Positions 33,070 to 41,606 of a stretch of DNA of 64,000 nucleotides are shown one piece after another. Where the stretch lies: assembly GCF_003319175.1 (NCBI RefSeq), contig NZ_QOHK01000001.1, forward strand, positions 434,001 to 498,000, read 5' to 3'. Within the stretch, counting starts at the first letter, position 1. Each line of letters opens with the position of its first letter. The stretch is from Blastococcus sp. TF02-8 (GTDB taxonomy: Bacteria; Actinomycetota; Actinomycetes; Mycobacteriales; Geodermatophilaceae). Made by a program: the position numbers and the translations under genes. The notes beneath the pieces are model-generated. The model was not told where the DNA came from. It saw nothing but the letters and a program-made list of their open reading frames with translations, and ran no database searches.

Positions 33070-33653
33070 CCGGCCGCCCTCGCCAGCAGCCGGGCCGCCG
33101 TGGGCCGCAGCTCCCGCTCCAGCTCCCAGGACGCCGCGGCCAGCCGCTGGCCCACCGCCTGCCGGGAGATGCCGAGCTCCGCGGCCGCCTCGGCCTGGGT
33201 GCGCCCGTCCTCGACGAGGTCGATGGCCTCCCACGCCTGCGGGCTGCGCCGCGCCACGAGCACCGCGAGGGCGCTGAGCACCGCCTGCGCGTCGGCCGCG
33301 TCCGGGGGGACGGCGCCGCGCACGGCGAGGCGCATCGGGCGCTGCTTCGCCGCGTCGACCGCTCGCCGGGCGCACAGGAAGGCCGGCCCGGCGGCCGCGC
33401 GGGTGCTGGGCGGCAGCGGGTTCTGCACGGGTCCGGCACCGATGCCGATGCTCCAGCCGCCGAGCCGCACGAGGCGGACGGTCACCTCGAGAACCGCCTC
33501 CGGCGTGCCGAGGACTCCCTGGAACTCGTCTCCCGCGGTCCGCTCGAAGGGCAGGACGGGGCGAAGCCCGTCGCCGAGCCGGGCGAGGGCCTCACCGACG
33601 CGATCGGGGCCTCGCCGGCTGCCCTGCTGGTCGACGGTCATGACGTACGGCAC
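33066..33653 (-). CDS. SatD-like DNA-binding protein
   Basis: This ~195-residue protein begins VPYVMTVDQQGSRRGPDRVG and continues to PFERTAGDEFQGVL. The D-x-x-GSR and GDEFQ elements are those of SatD-family proteins. The C-terminal third carries a helix-turn-helix, QAEAAAELGISRQAVGQRLAAASWE (residues ~151-175). SatD proteins are poorly understood; some are linked to stress or acid-tolerance operons. The GTG start at 33653 keeps the family N-terminus intact; ATG at 33641 is an alternative. The stop overlaps the start of a small membrane-protein gene, suggesting that the regulator and the membrane protein act together. Confidence 0.7.
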   Translation of the reverse strand: MPYVMTVDQQGSRRGPDRVGEALARLGDGLRPVLPFERTAGDEFQGVLGTPEAVLEVTVRLVRLGGWSIGIGAGPVQNPLPPSTRAAAGPAFLCARRAVDAAKQRPMRLAVRGAVPPDAADAQAVLSALAVLVARRSPQAWEAIDLVEDGRTQAEAAAELGISRQAVGQRLAAASWELERELRPTAARLLARAAG

Positions 33654-33691
33654 CAGGCAAGCCTGACAGCTTTCTCTAGGCAACGCAAGTC

Positions 33692-34159
33692 TCAGAGCTT
33701 GTCGGCTATCTCGGCGGGGAAGCCACCCGTGGCGATCGGGCCCCACCCGGTGACGGTGACCCGCAGCAGCGACTTGCCCTGCTTCACCATCGCCGCCCGG
33801 TACTCGTCCCAGTCGGGGTGCTCCCCGCTGATCGAGCGGAAGTACTCCACCAGCGGCTCCACCGAGTCCGGGAGGTCGAGCACCTCCGCCTCGCCGTCGA
33901 CCTGCACCCAGGGCCCGTCCCACTCGTCGGAGAGCACGCACATCGAGACCGCCGGATCGCGGCGCGCGTTGGCCACCTTCGCCCGCTGCGGATAGGTGGA
34001 GACGACGATGCGCCCCTCGGCGTCGACCCCGCAGGTCACCGGCGAGAGCTGCGGCGCGCCCGAGGCGCGGCGGGTGACCAGCACGGCCCGGTGCCGGGGG
34101 CGCAGGAAGTCCAGGAGCGCCTCGCGGTCGACCCGGTCGGCGGTGGCGATCTTCGGCAT
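33692..34159 (-). CDS. PPOX-class F420-dependent oxidoreductase
   Basis: This 155-residue protein has a split-barrel flavin/F420-binding fold. Family segments are HRAVLVTRRASGAPQLSPVTCGVDAEGRIVVSTYPQRAKVANARRDPAVSMCVLSD (residues ~24-78) and the tail KQGKSLLRVTVTGWGPIATGGFP. In actinobacteria this subgroup (Rv1155/Rv2074-like) uses F420H2 to reduce small molecules such as biliverdin-like or quinone compounds. The ATG at 34159 is preceded by a weak ribosome site. It stops 38 nt before the SatD-like start on the same strand. Cofactor preference (FMN versus F420) is inferred from subgroup similarity, not proven here. Confidence 0.82.
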   Translation of the reverse strand: MPKIATADRVDREALLDFLRPRHRAVLVTRRASGAPQLSPVTCGVDAEGRIVVSTYPQRAKVANARRDPAVSMCVLSDEWDGPWVQVDGEAEVLDLPDSVEPLVEYFRSISGEHPDWDEYRAAMVKQGKSLLRVTVTGWGPIATGGFPAEIADKL

Positions 34160-34236
34160 GGCCGGAACGCTACGACGACGGTGTGATGATCGTTTCCCGG
34201 CCGGTACACCCGCGCGATCCGTGGTGGGATCGCAGC

Positions 34237-35529
34237 ATGAAGCTGCGCCTGCCCGGTCGGACGCCCGCTGCTGCGCGCGGTGCGGACGAGACACGCCCCC
34301 AGCCGGCGCCCTCCGTGGACGAGGCCGCGCCGGCCCGGTCCAGCGCGCCGGCTCCCACGAGCGGTCGCGGCCCCAAGATGCAGCGGGCGCTGCGCACGCT
34401 GGCCAGCACCTCGGCGCAGCTCCTGCTGATCCTCGCCGCGGTCTACGTCCTGGGGTACGTCCTCGGCAAGCTCTGGGTGATCCTGCTGCCGATCGTGCTC
34501 GGCCTGCTCATCGCCACGGTGCTGTGGCCGCCGGTGCGCTTCCTGCGGGCCCACCGATGGCCGCCGGCGCTGGCGGCGGCCATCGTCCTGGTGGCGTTCC
34601 TCGCGATCTTCGGCGGCATCATCGCCGCGATCGCCCCCTCGGTCGCCGACCAGGTCACCGAGCTGGCCGACCAGGCCTCGCGCGGCCTGCAGGACGTCCA
34701 GGAGTGGCTGCAGGGACCGCCGTTCAACCTCGGCGAGGACCAGATCGGCAACGCCGTCGACTCCACGATCAACTCCATCCAGGGGAACGCGGCCAACATC
34801 GCCGGGTACGCGGTCAGCGGCGCGTCCGCCGTCGGCAACGGGTTGATCAACCTCGTGCTGGCCCTGGTGCTCTGCTTCTTCTTCCTCAAGGACGGCCCCC
34901 GCTGGGTGCCGTGGCTGTCGGCCCAGACCGGCCCGCGCGCCGCCCGCCACGTCGCGGCCTTGTCCTACAAGACCTGGGCGACGCTCTCGGAGTTCATCCG
35001 CCAGCAGGCCTTCGTCGGCTTCATCGACGCCTTCTTCATCGGGCTGGGCCTGTGGATCTGCGACGTGCCGCTGGTGATCCCGCTCGCCGTGCTGACCTTC
35101 TTCGGGGCCTTCATCCCGATCATCGGTGCGTTCGTCGCCGGTGCTTTCGCCGTCCTCATCGCGCTGGTCGACCAGGGCTTCACGACCGCGCTGATCATCC
35201 TGGTCATCGTGCTGGTGGTGCAGCAGCTGGAAGGCAACGTCCTGCAGCCGATCATCCAGGGGCGTGGGTTCAACCTGCACGCCGCCGTGGTCATCCTCGC
35301 TGTCACCGCCGGGGGCAGTCTGGCCGGCATCATCGGCGCCTTCCTCGGCGTGCCGGTCGCCGCGCTGATCGCCGTCGTCTACCGCTACGTGCGGGACGAG
35401 CTCGACGACAAGGAGCCCGAGGTCGCCGACGACGGCACCCGGGCGCGCGTCCACGGCGACGACTCGGGCACCGCCGTCGTCCACGAGCAGGTGGCCGCCC
35501 CGCAGCCGGAGGAGACCCGGCGCGGCTGA
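34237..35529 (+). CDS. AI-2E family permease (second copy)
   Basis: This 430-residue protein has the AI-2E layout: N-terminal helices (LLILAAVYVLGYVLGKLWVILLPIVLGLL), a long central helical region (residues ~130-200), and C-terminal helices with VPLVIPLAVLTFFGAFIPIIGAFVAG. VQQLEGNVLQPIIQGRGFNLH (residues ~328-348) is a hallmark segment. A disordered Pro/Ala-rich N-terminus of ~50 residues and an acidic C-terminus flank the membrane part. It is clearly divergent from the copy at 29.1 kb and on the other strand. The ATG at 34237 follows a purine-rich stretch. The substrate is unknown. Confidence 0.83.
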   Translation: MKLRLPGRTPAAARGADETRPQPAPSVDEAAPARSSAPAPTSGRGPKMQRALRTLASTSAQLLLILAAVYVLGYVLGKLWVILLPIVLGLLIATVLWPPVRFLRAHRWPPALAAAIVLVAFLAIFGGIIAAIAPSVADQVTELADQASRGLQDVQEWLQGPPFNLGEDQIGNAVDSTINSIQGNAANIAGYAVSGASAVGNGLINLVLALVLCFFFLKDGPRWVPWLSAQTGPRAARHVAALSYKTWATLSEFIRQQAFVGFIDAFFIGLGLWICDVPLVIPLAVLTFFGAFIPIIGAFVAGAFAVLIALVDQGFTTALIILVIVLVVQQLEGNVLQPIIQGRGFNLHAAVVILAVTAGGSLAGIIGAFLGVPVAALIAVVYRYVRDELDDKEPEVADDGTRARVHGDDSGTAVVHEQVAAPQPEETRRG

Positions 35530-35619
35530 CCCCTCCCCTCCGGGGGACGATGGGAATGCCGGGCCAGCACCCGCGTGCTGCACCCCCCGTCCGGTTCCCG
35601 AGCACCAGGAGGTCCCCCC

Positions 35620-36573
35620 GTGGCCCAGCGACCGGAGGAGCTCGTCGAGCTGCTCCCCGCGGCAGACCGGTTCCTCGACCGCGAGGCCGCGGTCACCGAC
35701 CCGGCCGAGCGACGCGGGCTGGTTCTGGTGCACGACCTCGCCGGCGACTTCGACGCCGCCTCGGCCGGCACCCTGGCCGGGGCTCACCTGCTCAGCGCGC
35801 TCTCCGCGGAGGTGATCGCGCGCTTCGACGCCGACAGCCTCGTCGACTACCGGGCGCGCCGGCCGCGGATGACGTTCAACTCCGACCGGTACGAGTCGTT
35901 CACGGCGCCGGAGATCCTGCTGTACGCCGTCGAGGACGACGCCGGGGAGACGTTCCTACTGCTGCACGGCGCGGAGCCCGACTACGCCTGGGAGCGGTTC
36001 GTCGCCGCGGTCGGCACCCTGGTCGACCGGCTGGGCGTCACCAGCGTCGTGGCGCTGCAGGCGATCCCGATGCCGGTGCCGCACACCCGGCCGGTCACCG
36101 TCACCGCGCACGCCACCCGACGCCAGCTGATCGAGCCCTACCCGGTCTACTGGGGCGAGATGAAGATCCCGGGCAGCGTCTCGGCCCTGCTGGAGCTGCG
36201 CATGGGCGAGGTCGGGGTCGACGCGCTCGGCGTCGCCGCGCACGTGCCGCACTACCTGGCGCAGGCGACCTTCCCGGCGGCGTCCCTCACCCTGATCGAG
36301 CACCTCGAGCGGCTCACCGGTCTGCGGCTGCCCACCGATGCCCTGCGCGAGGCGGCCGAGGCCAACCGCACGGAGATCGACGAGCAGATCGGGCGTTCGG
36401 CGGAGAACACCGCGGTGGTCGCCGCCCTGGAGCAGCAGTACGACTCCTTCACCGCGGCGCGCGAGGGCACCGACCTCCTCGGCGCCGCCGGCGAGGTGCC
36501 GAGCGCCGAGGAGATCGGCGCGGAGTTCGAGCGGTTCCTGGCCGACCAGGACCGCAAGCGCCCCCGCGACTGA
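35620..36573 (+). CDS. PAC2 family protein
   Basis: This 317-residue protein has the PAC2 pattern. LVLVHDLAGDFDAASAGTLAGAHLLSALSAEVIARFDADSLVDYRARRPRM covers residues ~35-85. VTSVVALQAIPMPVPHTRPVTVTAHATR follows near ~142-169, and a segment with AHVPHYLAQATFPAASLTLIEHL covers ~207-229. PAC2 proteins relate to proteasome-assembly chaperones; actinobacterial members are widespread and some are linked to the proteasome. AGGAGG lies 7 nt before the GTG start. The last ~60 residues are charged and probably helical. The partner is not identified in this window; no proteasome genes are seen. Confidence 0.82.
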   Translation: MAQRPEELVELLPAADRFLDREAAVTDPAERRGLVLVHDLAGDFDAASAGTLAGAHLLSALSAEVIARFDADSLVDYRARRPRMTFNSDRYESFTAPEILLYAVEDDAGETFLLLHGAEPDYAWERFVAAVGTLVDRLGVTSVVALQAIPMPVPHTRPVTVTAHATRRQLIEPYPVYWGEMKIPGSVSALLELRMGEVGVDALGVAAHVPHYLAQATFPAASLTLIEHLERLTGLRLPTDALREAAEANRTEIDEQIGRSAENTAVVAALEQQYDSFTAAREGTDLLGAAGEVPSAEEIGAEFERFLADQDRKRPRD

Positions 36574-36579
36574 CGCCGG

Positions 36580-36843
36580 TCAGCGTTCCGGCAACCCGGC
36601 GACCAGGGACTCCAGGGTGGCCGCCATGCCGCTCGACACCTGGGTGAGGGGCAGGCGGCACTCCGGCGACCGGATCAGCCCGAGACGCCAGAGGCAGTAC
36701 TTGAGCGGCATGGGGTTGGACTCGGCGAACAGCGTCGGGACCATCGGCGCCACGGTGCGCCACACCTCGCGTGCCCGGGCGACGTCGTTCCCGTCGAACG
36801 CGCGCGCCACCTCCACGAAGCGTTCCGTCGCCAGGTGCGCAGC
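36580..36843 (-). pseudogene. dapA (dihydrodipicolinate synthase) C-terminal remnant
   Basis: About 85 residues match the C-terminal end of DapA-family aldolases: AHLATERFVEVARAFDGNDVARAREVW, then NPMPLKYCLWRLGLIRSPECRLPL. The N-terminal ~200 residues, including the Schiff-base Lys region, are absent. Upstream sequence instead joins the region before the MFS transporter gene. It could not be enzymatically active and looks like the remnant of a deletion or of a displaced paralogue. It converges with the PAC2 gene with a 6-nt gap. Confidence 0.7.
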
Positions 36844-36915
36844 GGCCGCCGCGCATGCTCGACATGCCGACCACTCTCGCACCGGCCCTGCGGTTGGGGA
36901 ACCCGCGGGTCCGGG

Positions 36916-38211
36916 TCAGCGCGACTGGCGGGTGACGCTCAGGGCCACCGCTCCGAGGAGCCCGACGACGGCGAACATGTAGAAGCCCCACGGGAAGGCG
37001 ACGCCGGCGCCGACCAGCAGGCCGGCCAGGATCGGGCCGACGATGGCGCCGATGCGGCCCGCCCCGGCCGACCAGCCGAGGGCCGTGGCCCGCACCTGCG
37101 GCGGGTGCGCCGCGCTCACCAGCGCGTACACCAGGACCTGGGCGCTGAAGACGAAGCAGCCGGTCAGGAAGACCATCAGGTAGATGCCGACGATCGGCAG
37201 CTTGATCGACAGCAGCGCCAGGAGCAGGGCCGCGGCGGCGAACCAGGCGACGCCGGCCTTCCGGGCGCCGATGCGGTCGGCCACGCCTCCGGCCACCAGC
37301 AGTCCGGCGACCGCCCCGAGGTTGAGCACGGTCAGGAACGCCAGCTGCGCACCGAGCTCGTACCCGGCCTCGCGCATGATGCCGGGCAGCCAGTTGTTCA
37401 GCCCGTAGACCAGCAGCAGGCCCATGAAGGACGTGACGCCGATGGCCACGGTGTTGCGCAGGTACCCGGCGCCGAACAGAGTCCGCAGGTTCGCCGCGGC
37501 GCCTCCCGCGCTGGCCTCCCCCGCGTGCGGGTCCACCGTGGCGGCGGGCGCCTCGAGCTCCAGGCCGTACCGGCGGGCCACCTCCTCGGCCTCCGGGCGG
37601 CGGCCGTGCGCGGCGAGGTACGCCGCGGACTCCGGCAGGTGGCGGAGCATGAGAGGCACCAGCACGAGGGCCGGTACCGCGCCGATGACGTACATCCAGC
37701 GCCAGCCCAGCGGCTCCACGACCAGGATGCCCAGCGCCGAGGTGGCGACGGCACCGACGTGGTAGCCCGTCATCATCGTCGTCGTCGCGCGGCCACCCCG
37801 GGTACCGCGACTGAACTCGTTGACCATCGCGATCGCCGTCGGCAGGCAGCCGCCGAGCCCGAGCCCGGCGAGGAACCGCAGGAGACCGAAGACGACCGGG
37901 TTGGGCGCGAGCGCGCAGAGCGCGGTGAGCACGGAAAATGCAGTGACTGCACCGATGAGCGCCTTGCGCCGGCCGAGCAGGTCGGTCAGCGTGCCGATGC
38001 TCAGCGCGCCGACCATCATGCCGATCAGACCGACGGTGATCAGCGTGCTCGCGCCGCCCGCCGACAGCCCCCAGTCCTTCGACAGCCCGCTCAGCGTCGT
38101 GGGCACGACGACGAGGTCGAACCCGTCGAGCAGGACGGCGATCCAGCACAGCGGGGCCACCCAGCCGGTGGCGCGGGCGGTCGTTCCGCCGGCGGTCGAG
38201 GTGGAGCTCAC
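36916..38211 (-). CDS. MFS transporter, aromatic acid:H+ symporter (AAHS) type
   Basis: This 431-residue protein has 12 predicted helices. It starts WVAPLCWIAVLLDGFDLVVVPTTLSGLSKDW, whose D-G-F/Y-D motif in helix 1 is diagnostic of the AAHS/benzoate-4-hydroxybenzoate symporter group. The loop 2-3 signature GTLTDLLGRRKALIGAV (residues ~74-90) is also intact. Such carriers import aromatic acids such as benzoate, 4-hydroxybenzoate or protocatechuate. No aromatic-catabolism genes flank it here, although a dienelactone-type hydrolase lies 5 kb away. GGGAGA precedes the GTG start. It is upstream of and on the same strand as the dapA remnant. Confidence 0.83.
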   Translation of the reverse strand: MSSTSTAGGTTARATGWVAPLCWIAVLLDGFDLVVVPTTLSGLSKDWGLSAGGASTLITVGLIGMMVGALSIGTLTDLLGRRKALIGAVTAFSVLTALCALAPNPVVFGLLRFLAGLGLGGCLPTAIAMVNEFSRGTRGGRATTTMMTGYHVGAVATSALGILVVEPLGWRWMYVIGAVPALVLVPLMLRHLPESAAYLAAHGRRPEAEEVARRYGLELEAPAATVDPHAGEASAGGAAANLRTLFGAGYLRNTVAIGVTSFMGLLLVYGLNNWLPGIMREAGYELGAQLAFLTVLNLGAVAGLLVAGGVADRIGARKAGVAWFAAAALLLALLSIKLPIVGIYLMVFLTGCFVFSAQVLVYALVSAAHPPQVRATALGWSAGAGRIGAIVGPILAGLLVGAGVAFPWGFYMFAVVGLLGAVALSVTRQSR

Positions 38212-38303
38212 GGGGTCTCCCGGGGATCGGCGTCAGGTGCCCTCGAACGCTAGGGCTTCGGCCGCCACCGCCCCACTCGGCCTCCGCTGGCCGGAACGAC
38301 GAC

Positions 38304-38335
38304 GGGCCGCGACCGGGAGATCCCGGTCGCGGCCC
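38304..38335 (-). terminator. 15-bp hairpin terminator after catalase gene
   Basis: GGGCCGCGACCGGGA pairs perfectly with TCCCGGTCGCGGCCC across a 2-nt GA centre. It begins 28 nt after the catalase stop in the minus direction and lies 93 nt before the MFS start. Confidence 0.75.
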
Positions 38336-38362
38336 GCTGCTCGTGCCGGAGCTACGCGCTCG

Positions 38363-40024
38363 TCAGGAGACGGTCACGTGCTCGTTCGGCACGCAGTGCG
38401 TCATGTCCTTGCCGGTGACGTCGCGCGGGCCGTTCTTGCCGAGGTTCGCCGCACGCGCCAGCTCGTCCTCGTCCAGCGTCTGGGTCTGCAGCGGCTCCAG
38501 GCCCCGGACGTCGTCCGCGGTGATGCCCAGGGCCTCACCGACCCGCTGGCCCCACTCGTCGTCGCACATGAAGAAGTGCCAGACCATCCGCTCCTGGATG
38601 TCGCGGCGGCACTGCTCGAGGGCACCGACGAGGTTGGCGACCAGCTCGTCCTTCTCCCACTGCTCGGAGAGCTGGTAGCGCTCACCGGCCTGCTGGTAGT
38701 CGTTCGTGCGCGGGATCCGCTTGCGGGTGAGCCGACCGGTGATGACCGGACCCTGCTCGTCGTGGCTGGGGTACTGCGCCTCACGCAGGCCGCCGAGGAT
38801 CGACGGCTCGTAGTTCACGTGCGGGTTGGTGCCCTCGGCACGGTCCGCGCCGTAGGCCATCTGGCCGTCGCGCTGGTTGGTGGCGACCCGCGCCTTCGGC
38901 TGGTTGACCGGAAGCTGCAGGTAGTTGGCCCCGATGCGGTAGCGCTGGGTGTCGGAGTAGGAGAACGTCCGGCCGACGAGCATCTTGTCGTCGGAGAAGT
39001 CCAGCCCGTCGACCAGCACACCGGTGCCGAAGGCGATCTGCTCGTTCTCGGTGAAGTTGTCCACCGGCATCCGGTTCAGGGTCATCGTGCCGACCTTGCG
39101 GACCGGGAAGAGCTCCTGCGGCCAGGTCTTGGTGTCGTCGAGCGGGTCGAAGTCCAGCTCCGGGTGCTCGTCGTCGCTCATGATCTGCACGTAGAGGTCC
39201 CACTGCGGGTAGTCGCCCGCGGCGATGGCGTCGTGCAGGTCCTTGGTGTGGGTGCCGAGGCTCTTCGCCTGCGCGGCAGCGGCGTCGGCGGGGCCCCAGG
39301 ACTTCACGCCCTCCTTGGGGTACCAGTGGTACTTGACCAGCACGGTCTCGCCCTGGGCGTTGACCCACTTGTAGGTGTTCACGCCGAAGCCCTGCATGTG
39401 CCGGTAGTTCGCCGGCGTGCCACGAGGGCTGAAGACCAGCGAGATCATGTGCATGGCCTCGGGGGTCTGGCTGAAGAAGTCGAACGCGCGCTCGGCGACG
39501 TTGGCCTCGAAGGTGACCGGGTCCGGCTTCTGCGAGTGGATGAAGTCGGGGAACTTGATCGCGTCGCGGATGAAGAAGACGCCCAGGTTGTTGCCGACGA
39601 GGTCCCAGTTGCCGTCCTCGGTGTAGAACTTCACGGCGAAGCCGCGGGGGTCGCGGGCGGACTCGGAGGAGTCCCGTCCGCCGGCGACGGTCGAGAAGCG
39701 CAGCGCGACGTCGGTGCGCTTGCCCTTCTCCTGGAACAGCTTGGCGCGGGTGTACTTCGCGATCGGCTCGTCACCGACGGTGCCGTCGGCCTCGAAGTAG
39801 CCGAAGGCCGTGATGCCGCGGGCGTGCACGACACGCTCCGGGACGCGCTCCCGGTCGAAGTGGCTGATCTTCTCGAGGAACTGGTAGTTCTCCAGGGTCG
39901 CGGGACCACGGGCGCCCACGGTCCGCTGGTTCTGGTTGTCGTAGACCGGGTGGCCCTGACGGTTGGTCAGAACGGGGCGGTCGGCCTCGCTCGGGGCCGG
40001 GCCCTGCGATGCGACGTCGGTCAT
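38363..40024 (-). CDS. Monofunctional haem catalase
   Basis: This 553-residue catalase carries the distal-site region [20 protein letters not shown] (residues ~58-77, catalytic His in VVHARG), with the catalytic Asn in [13 protein letters not shown]. The proximal haem-ligand segment is [21 protein letters not shown] (Tyr in FSYSD). It degrades H2O2 to water and oxygen in the cytoplasm. The C-terminal ~60 residues beyond the core are longer than in small-subunit clade 3 enzymes but much shorter than in large-subunit clade 2. GGAGGAAC lies before the ATG, which overlaps the stop of a Fur-family gene (ATGA). The two form a peroxide-response operon. Confidence 0.92.
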   Translation of the reverse strand: MTDVASQGPAPSEADRPVLTNRQGHPVYDNQNQRTVGARGPATLENYQFLEKISHFDRERVPERVVHARGITAFGYFEADGTVGDEPIAKYTRAKLFQEKGKRTDVALRFSTVAGGRDSSESARDPRGFAVKFYTEDGNWDLVGNNLGVFFIRDAIKFPDFIHSQKPDPVTFEANVAERAFDFFSQTPEAMHMISLVFSPRGTPANYRHMQGFGVNTYKWVNAQGETVLVKYHWYPKEGVKSWGPADAAAAQAKSLGTHTKDLHDAIAAGDYPQWDLYVQIMSDDEHPELDFDPLDDTKTWPQELFPVRKVGTMTLNRMPVDNFTENEQIAFGTGVLVDGLDFSDDKMLVGRTFSYSDTQRYRIGANYLQLPVNQPKARVATNQRDGQMAYGADRAEGTNPHVNYEPSILGGLREAQYPSHDEQGPVITGRLTRKRIPRTNDYQQAGERYQLSEQWEKDELVANLVGALEQCRRDIQERMVWHFFMCDDEWGQRVGEALGITADDVRGLEPLQTQTLDEDELARAANLGKNGPRDVTGKDMTHCVPNEHVTVS

Positions 40025-40461
40025 GCTGGGTGTTCCTCCTCGTGTTTCCTGCTCAGACAGGTCGAGCAGAGCCCCCAGAACACGACCTCGGCCTCGTCGA
40101 CGACGAAGCCGGCCGTGTCCGAGGGGCTCAGACAGGGAGCAGCCCCCACGGCGCAGTCGACATCGGCGACGGCGCCGCACGAGCGGCAGACCAGGTGGTG
40201 GTGGTTGTCGCCCACGCGCAGCTCGAACAGCGCGGGCGCGCCGGCCGGCTCGATGCGGCGGGCGATCCCCGCGGCGACGAACGCCGTGAGCACCCCGTAG
40301 ACGGCCTGGGGCGACAACGACGGGTGCTGCTCGCGCGCGCCGGTCACGATCGTGTCCACGTCCGCGTGGGGATGGTCGGCCAGGACGTCGAGCACCGACA
40401 GGCGCGGCCGCGTCACGCGCAGCCCCGCCTCTCGCAGGTGCTGCGCCCAGGTCGTCTCCAT
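40021..40461 (-). CDS. Fur-family regulator (PerR/CatR-type)
   Basis: This is a 146-residue regulator. The winged helix occupies residues ~1-80, with [25 protein letters not shown] and [16 protein letters not shown] as the recognition region. The dimerisation/metal domain has [17 protein letters not shown] (residues ~89-105) and a terminal GLCSTC pair, giving two CxxC zinc-site motifs. Position upstream of and overlapping a catalase gene is typical of PerR or CatR. It should repress catalase until peroxide oxidises its metal site. An AT-rich inverted repeat just upstream of its ATG is the probable operator. It lacks the extra His/Asp-rich C-terminal tail of iron-sensing Fur. Confidence 0.87.
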   Translation of the reverse strand: METTWAQHLREAGLRVTRPRLSVLDVLADHPHADVDTIVTGAREQHPSLSPQAVYGVLTAFVAAGIARRIEPAGAPALFELRVGDNHHHLVCRSCGAVADVDCAVGAAPCLSPSDTAGFVVDEAEVVFWGLCSTCLSRKHEEEHPA

Positions 40462-40480
40462 CGCCGACCAGTCAACGCCC

Positions 40481-40503
40481 TTTTCTTGACTGAGTCAAAA
40501 GAA
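40481..40503. promoter_or_regulatory. Fur/PerR-box-like inverted repeat before the fur-catalase operon
   Basis: The core TTGACTGAGTCAA is a perfect palindrome around TGA, and the flanking AT-rich arms (CTTTTC and AAAGAAG) extend it imperfectly. It starts 20 nt upstream of the regulator's ATG, the expected operator position. In this GC-rich region, such an AT-rich block stands out. Confidence 0.65.
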
Positions 40504-40523
40504 GGAGGCGTAGACCACCCATG

Positions 40524-40607
40524 ATGATCAGGTGACCTGATCACCACGGGTCCTCCCTCGTGGTCGACGGTGAGGGAGGACCCAGAACGATCAGGTCACC
40601 TGATCAT
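40524..40607. repeat. Nested inverted repeat with two 19-bp palindromic arms
   Basis: The outer arms 40524-40543 and 40588-40607 are inverted copies with 19 of 20 matches. Each arm is itself a palindrome (TGATCAGGTGACCTGATCA). Inside, GGGTCCTCCCTC (40548-40559) pairs perfectly with 40572-40583 around a 12-nt loop. The structure lies between the purU stop and the Fur-gene promoter. It may terminate purU or bind a dimeric regulator. Confidence 0.7.
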
Positions 40608-40615
40608 CCGCGGCA

Positions 40616-41491
40616 CTACGCGAAGACGATGGTGCGCGGGCCCTCCACGATCACGCGGTCCTCCACGTGCCAGGTGACCGCCTGGGCCAGCACCTGGCGC
40701 TCGACGTACCGGCCCACGCGGCGCATGTCCTCGACCGTCGCCCGGTGGTCCACCCGCGCGACCTCCTGCTCGATGATCGGGCCGGCGTCGAGCTCCGCGG
40801 TGACGTAGTGCGCGGTGGCGCCGATCAGCTTCACCCCGCGGTCGTGCGCCGCACGGTAGGGGTTGGCTCCCACGAAGGCCGGCAGGAAGCTGTGGTGGAT
40901 GTTGATCAGCCGCTCCGGGAAGCGGGCGCAGAACTCCGGCGAGACAATCTGCATGTAGCGGGCGAGCACCACGAGGTCGACGTCGCCGATCAGCTCCAGC
41001 GCCCGCGCCTCGGCCTCGGCCTTCGTCTCCGGTGTGACCGGCACGTGGTGGAACGGGATACCGGCCGCCGCGGCGACCGGCTCGAGGTCGGGGTGGTTGG
41101 AGACGACGGCGACGATGTCGGCCTGCAGGTCGCCGGCATTCACCCGGTAGATCAGCTCCTGGAGCACGTGGTCGGTGAGGCTCACGAACACCGCGACCCG
41201 GGGACGGTGGGTGGCCTCGACCAGCCGCCAGGTGAGCTGCCACTCCCCCGCCAGTTCGGCCAGCCGCGAGTCGAGCTCCGCGCGCCGCGCGGCCAGATCC
41301 GCGAGGACGAACTCCAGCCGCAGCGTGAACGTGCCACCGCTGGGGTCCGACGAGTGCTGCTGCGAGTCGGTGATGTTCGCGCCCACCTCGGCCATCAGGC
41401 CACTGATCGCAGCGACGATCCCGGGTCGGTCGGGGCAGCGGACGACGAGCCGCCCGGCGTCGGTGGAGCCGGGATTCTGCGCGGAAGCCAT
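40616..41491 (-). CDS. purU: Formyltetrahydrofolate deformylase
   Basis: This 291-residue enzyme has an N-terminal ACT domain (LVVRCPDRPGIVAAISGLMAEVGANITDSQQH, residues ~15-46) and a C-terminal formyltransferase-fold domain. The catalytic Asn-His-Asp set lies in VSNHPDLEPVAAAAGIPFHHVP, LINIHHSFLPAFVGANPY and DAGPIIEQEV. PurU hydrolyses 10-formyl-THF to formate and THF, supplying formate for PurT and balancing one-carbon pools. The ATG at 41491 has GGGAG at normal spacing; an in-frame ATG at 41500 is too close to it. It is flanked by inverted repeats on both sides. Confidence 0.92.
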   Translation of the reverse strand: MASAQNPGSTDAGRLVVRCPDRPGIVAAISGLMAEVGANITDSQQHSSDPSGGTFTLRLEFVLADLAARRAELDSRLAELAGEWQLTWRLVEATHRPRVAVFVSLTDHVLQELIYRVNAGDLQADIVAVVSNHPDLEPVAAAAGIPFHHVPVTPETKAEAEARALELIGDVDLVVLARYMQIVSPEFCARFPERLINIHHSFLPAFVGANPYRAAHDRGVKLIGATAHYVTAELDAGPIIEQEVARVDHRATVEDMRRVGRYVERQVLAQAVTWHVEDRVIVEGPRTIVFA

Positions 41492-41520
41492 GCCGCGCAT
41501 ACTCCCAGACCCCGCGCCCG

Positions 41521-41592
41521 CGTGATCATGAAGTTGGGGAAGCGCCGCGGCGTCAGGAACCGGCGCGTCGCCTCCCGAACTTCATGATCACG
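41521..41592. repeat. 72-bp palindromic element, copy 1
   Basis: The element has ends CGTGATCATGAAGTT and AACTTCATGATCACG in inverted orientation, with a ~21-bp near-perfect terminal inverted repeat and a GC-rich centre. A second copy of exactly 72 bp with about 62 identical positions lies at 51159-51230. Here it sits between the LigD-polymerase stop and the purU start, so it may terminate the end-joining operon. No transposase or target-site duplication is visible. Confidence 0.8.
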
Positions 41593-41606
41593 GGGGCAGC
41601 GCGGCG

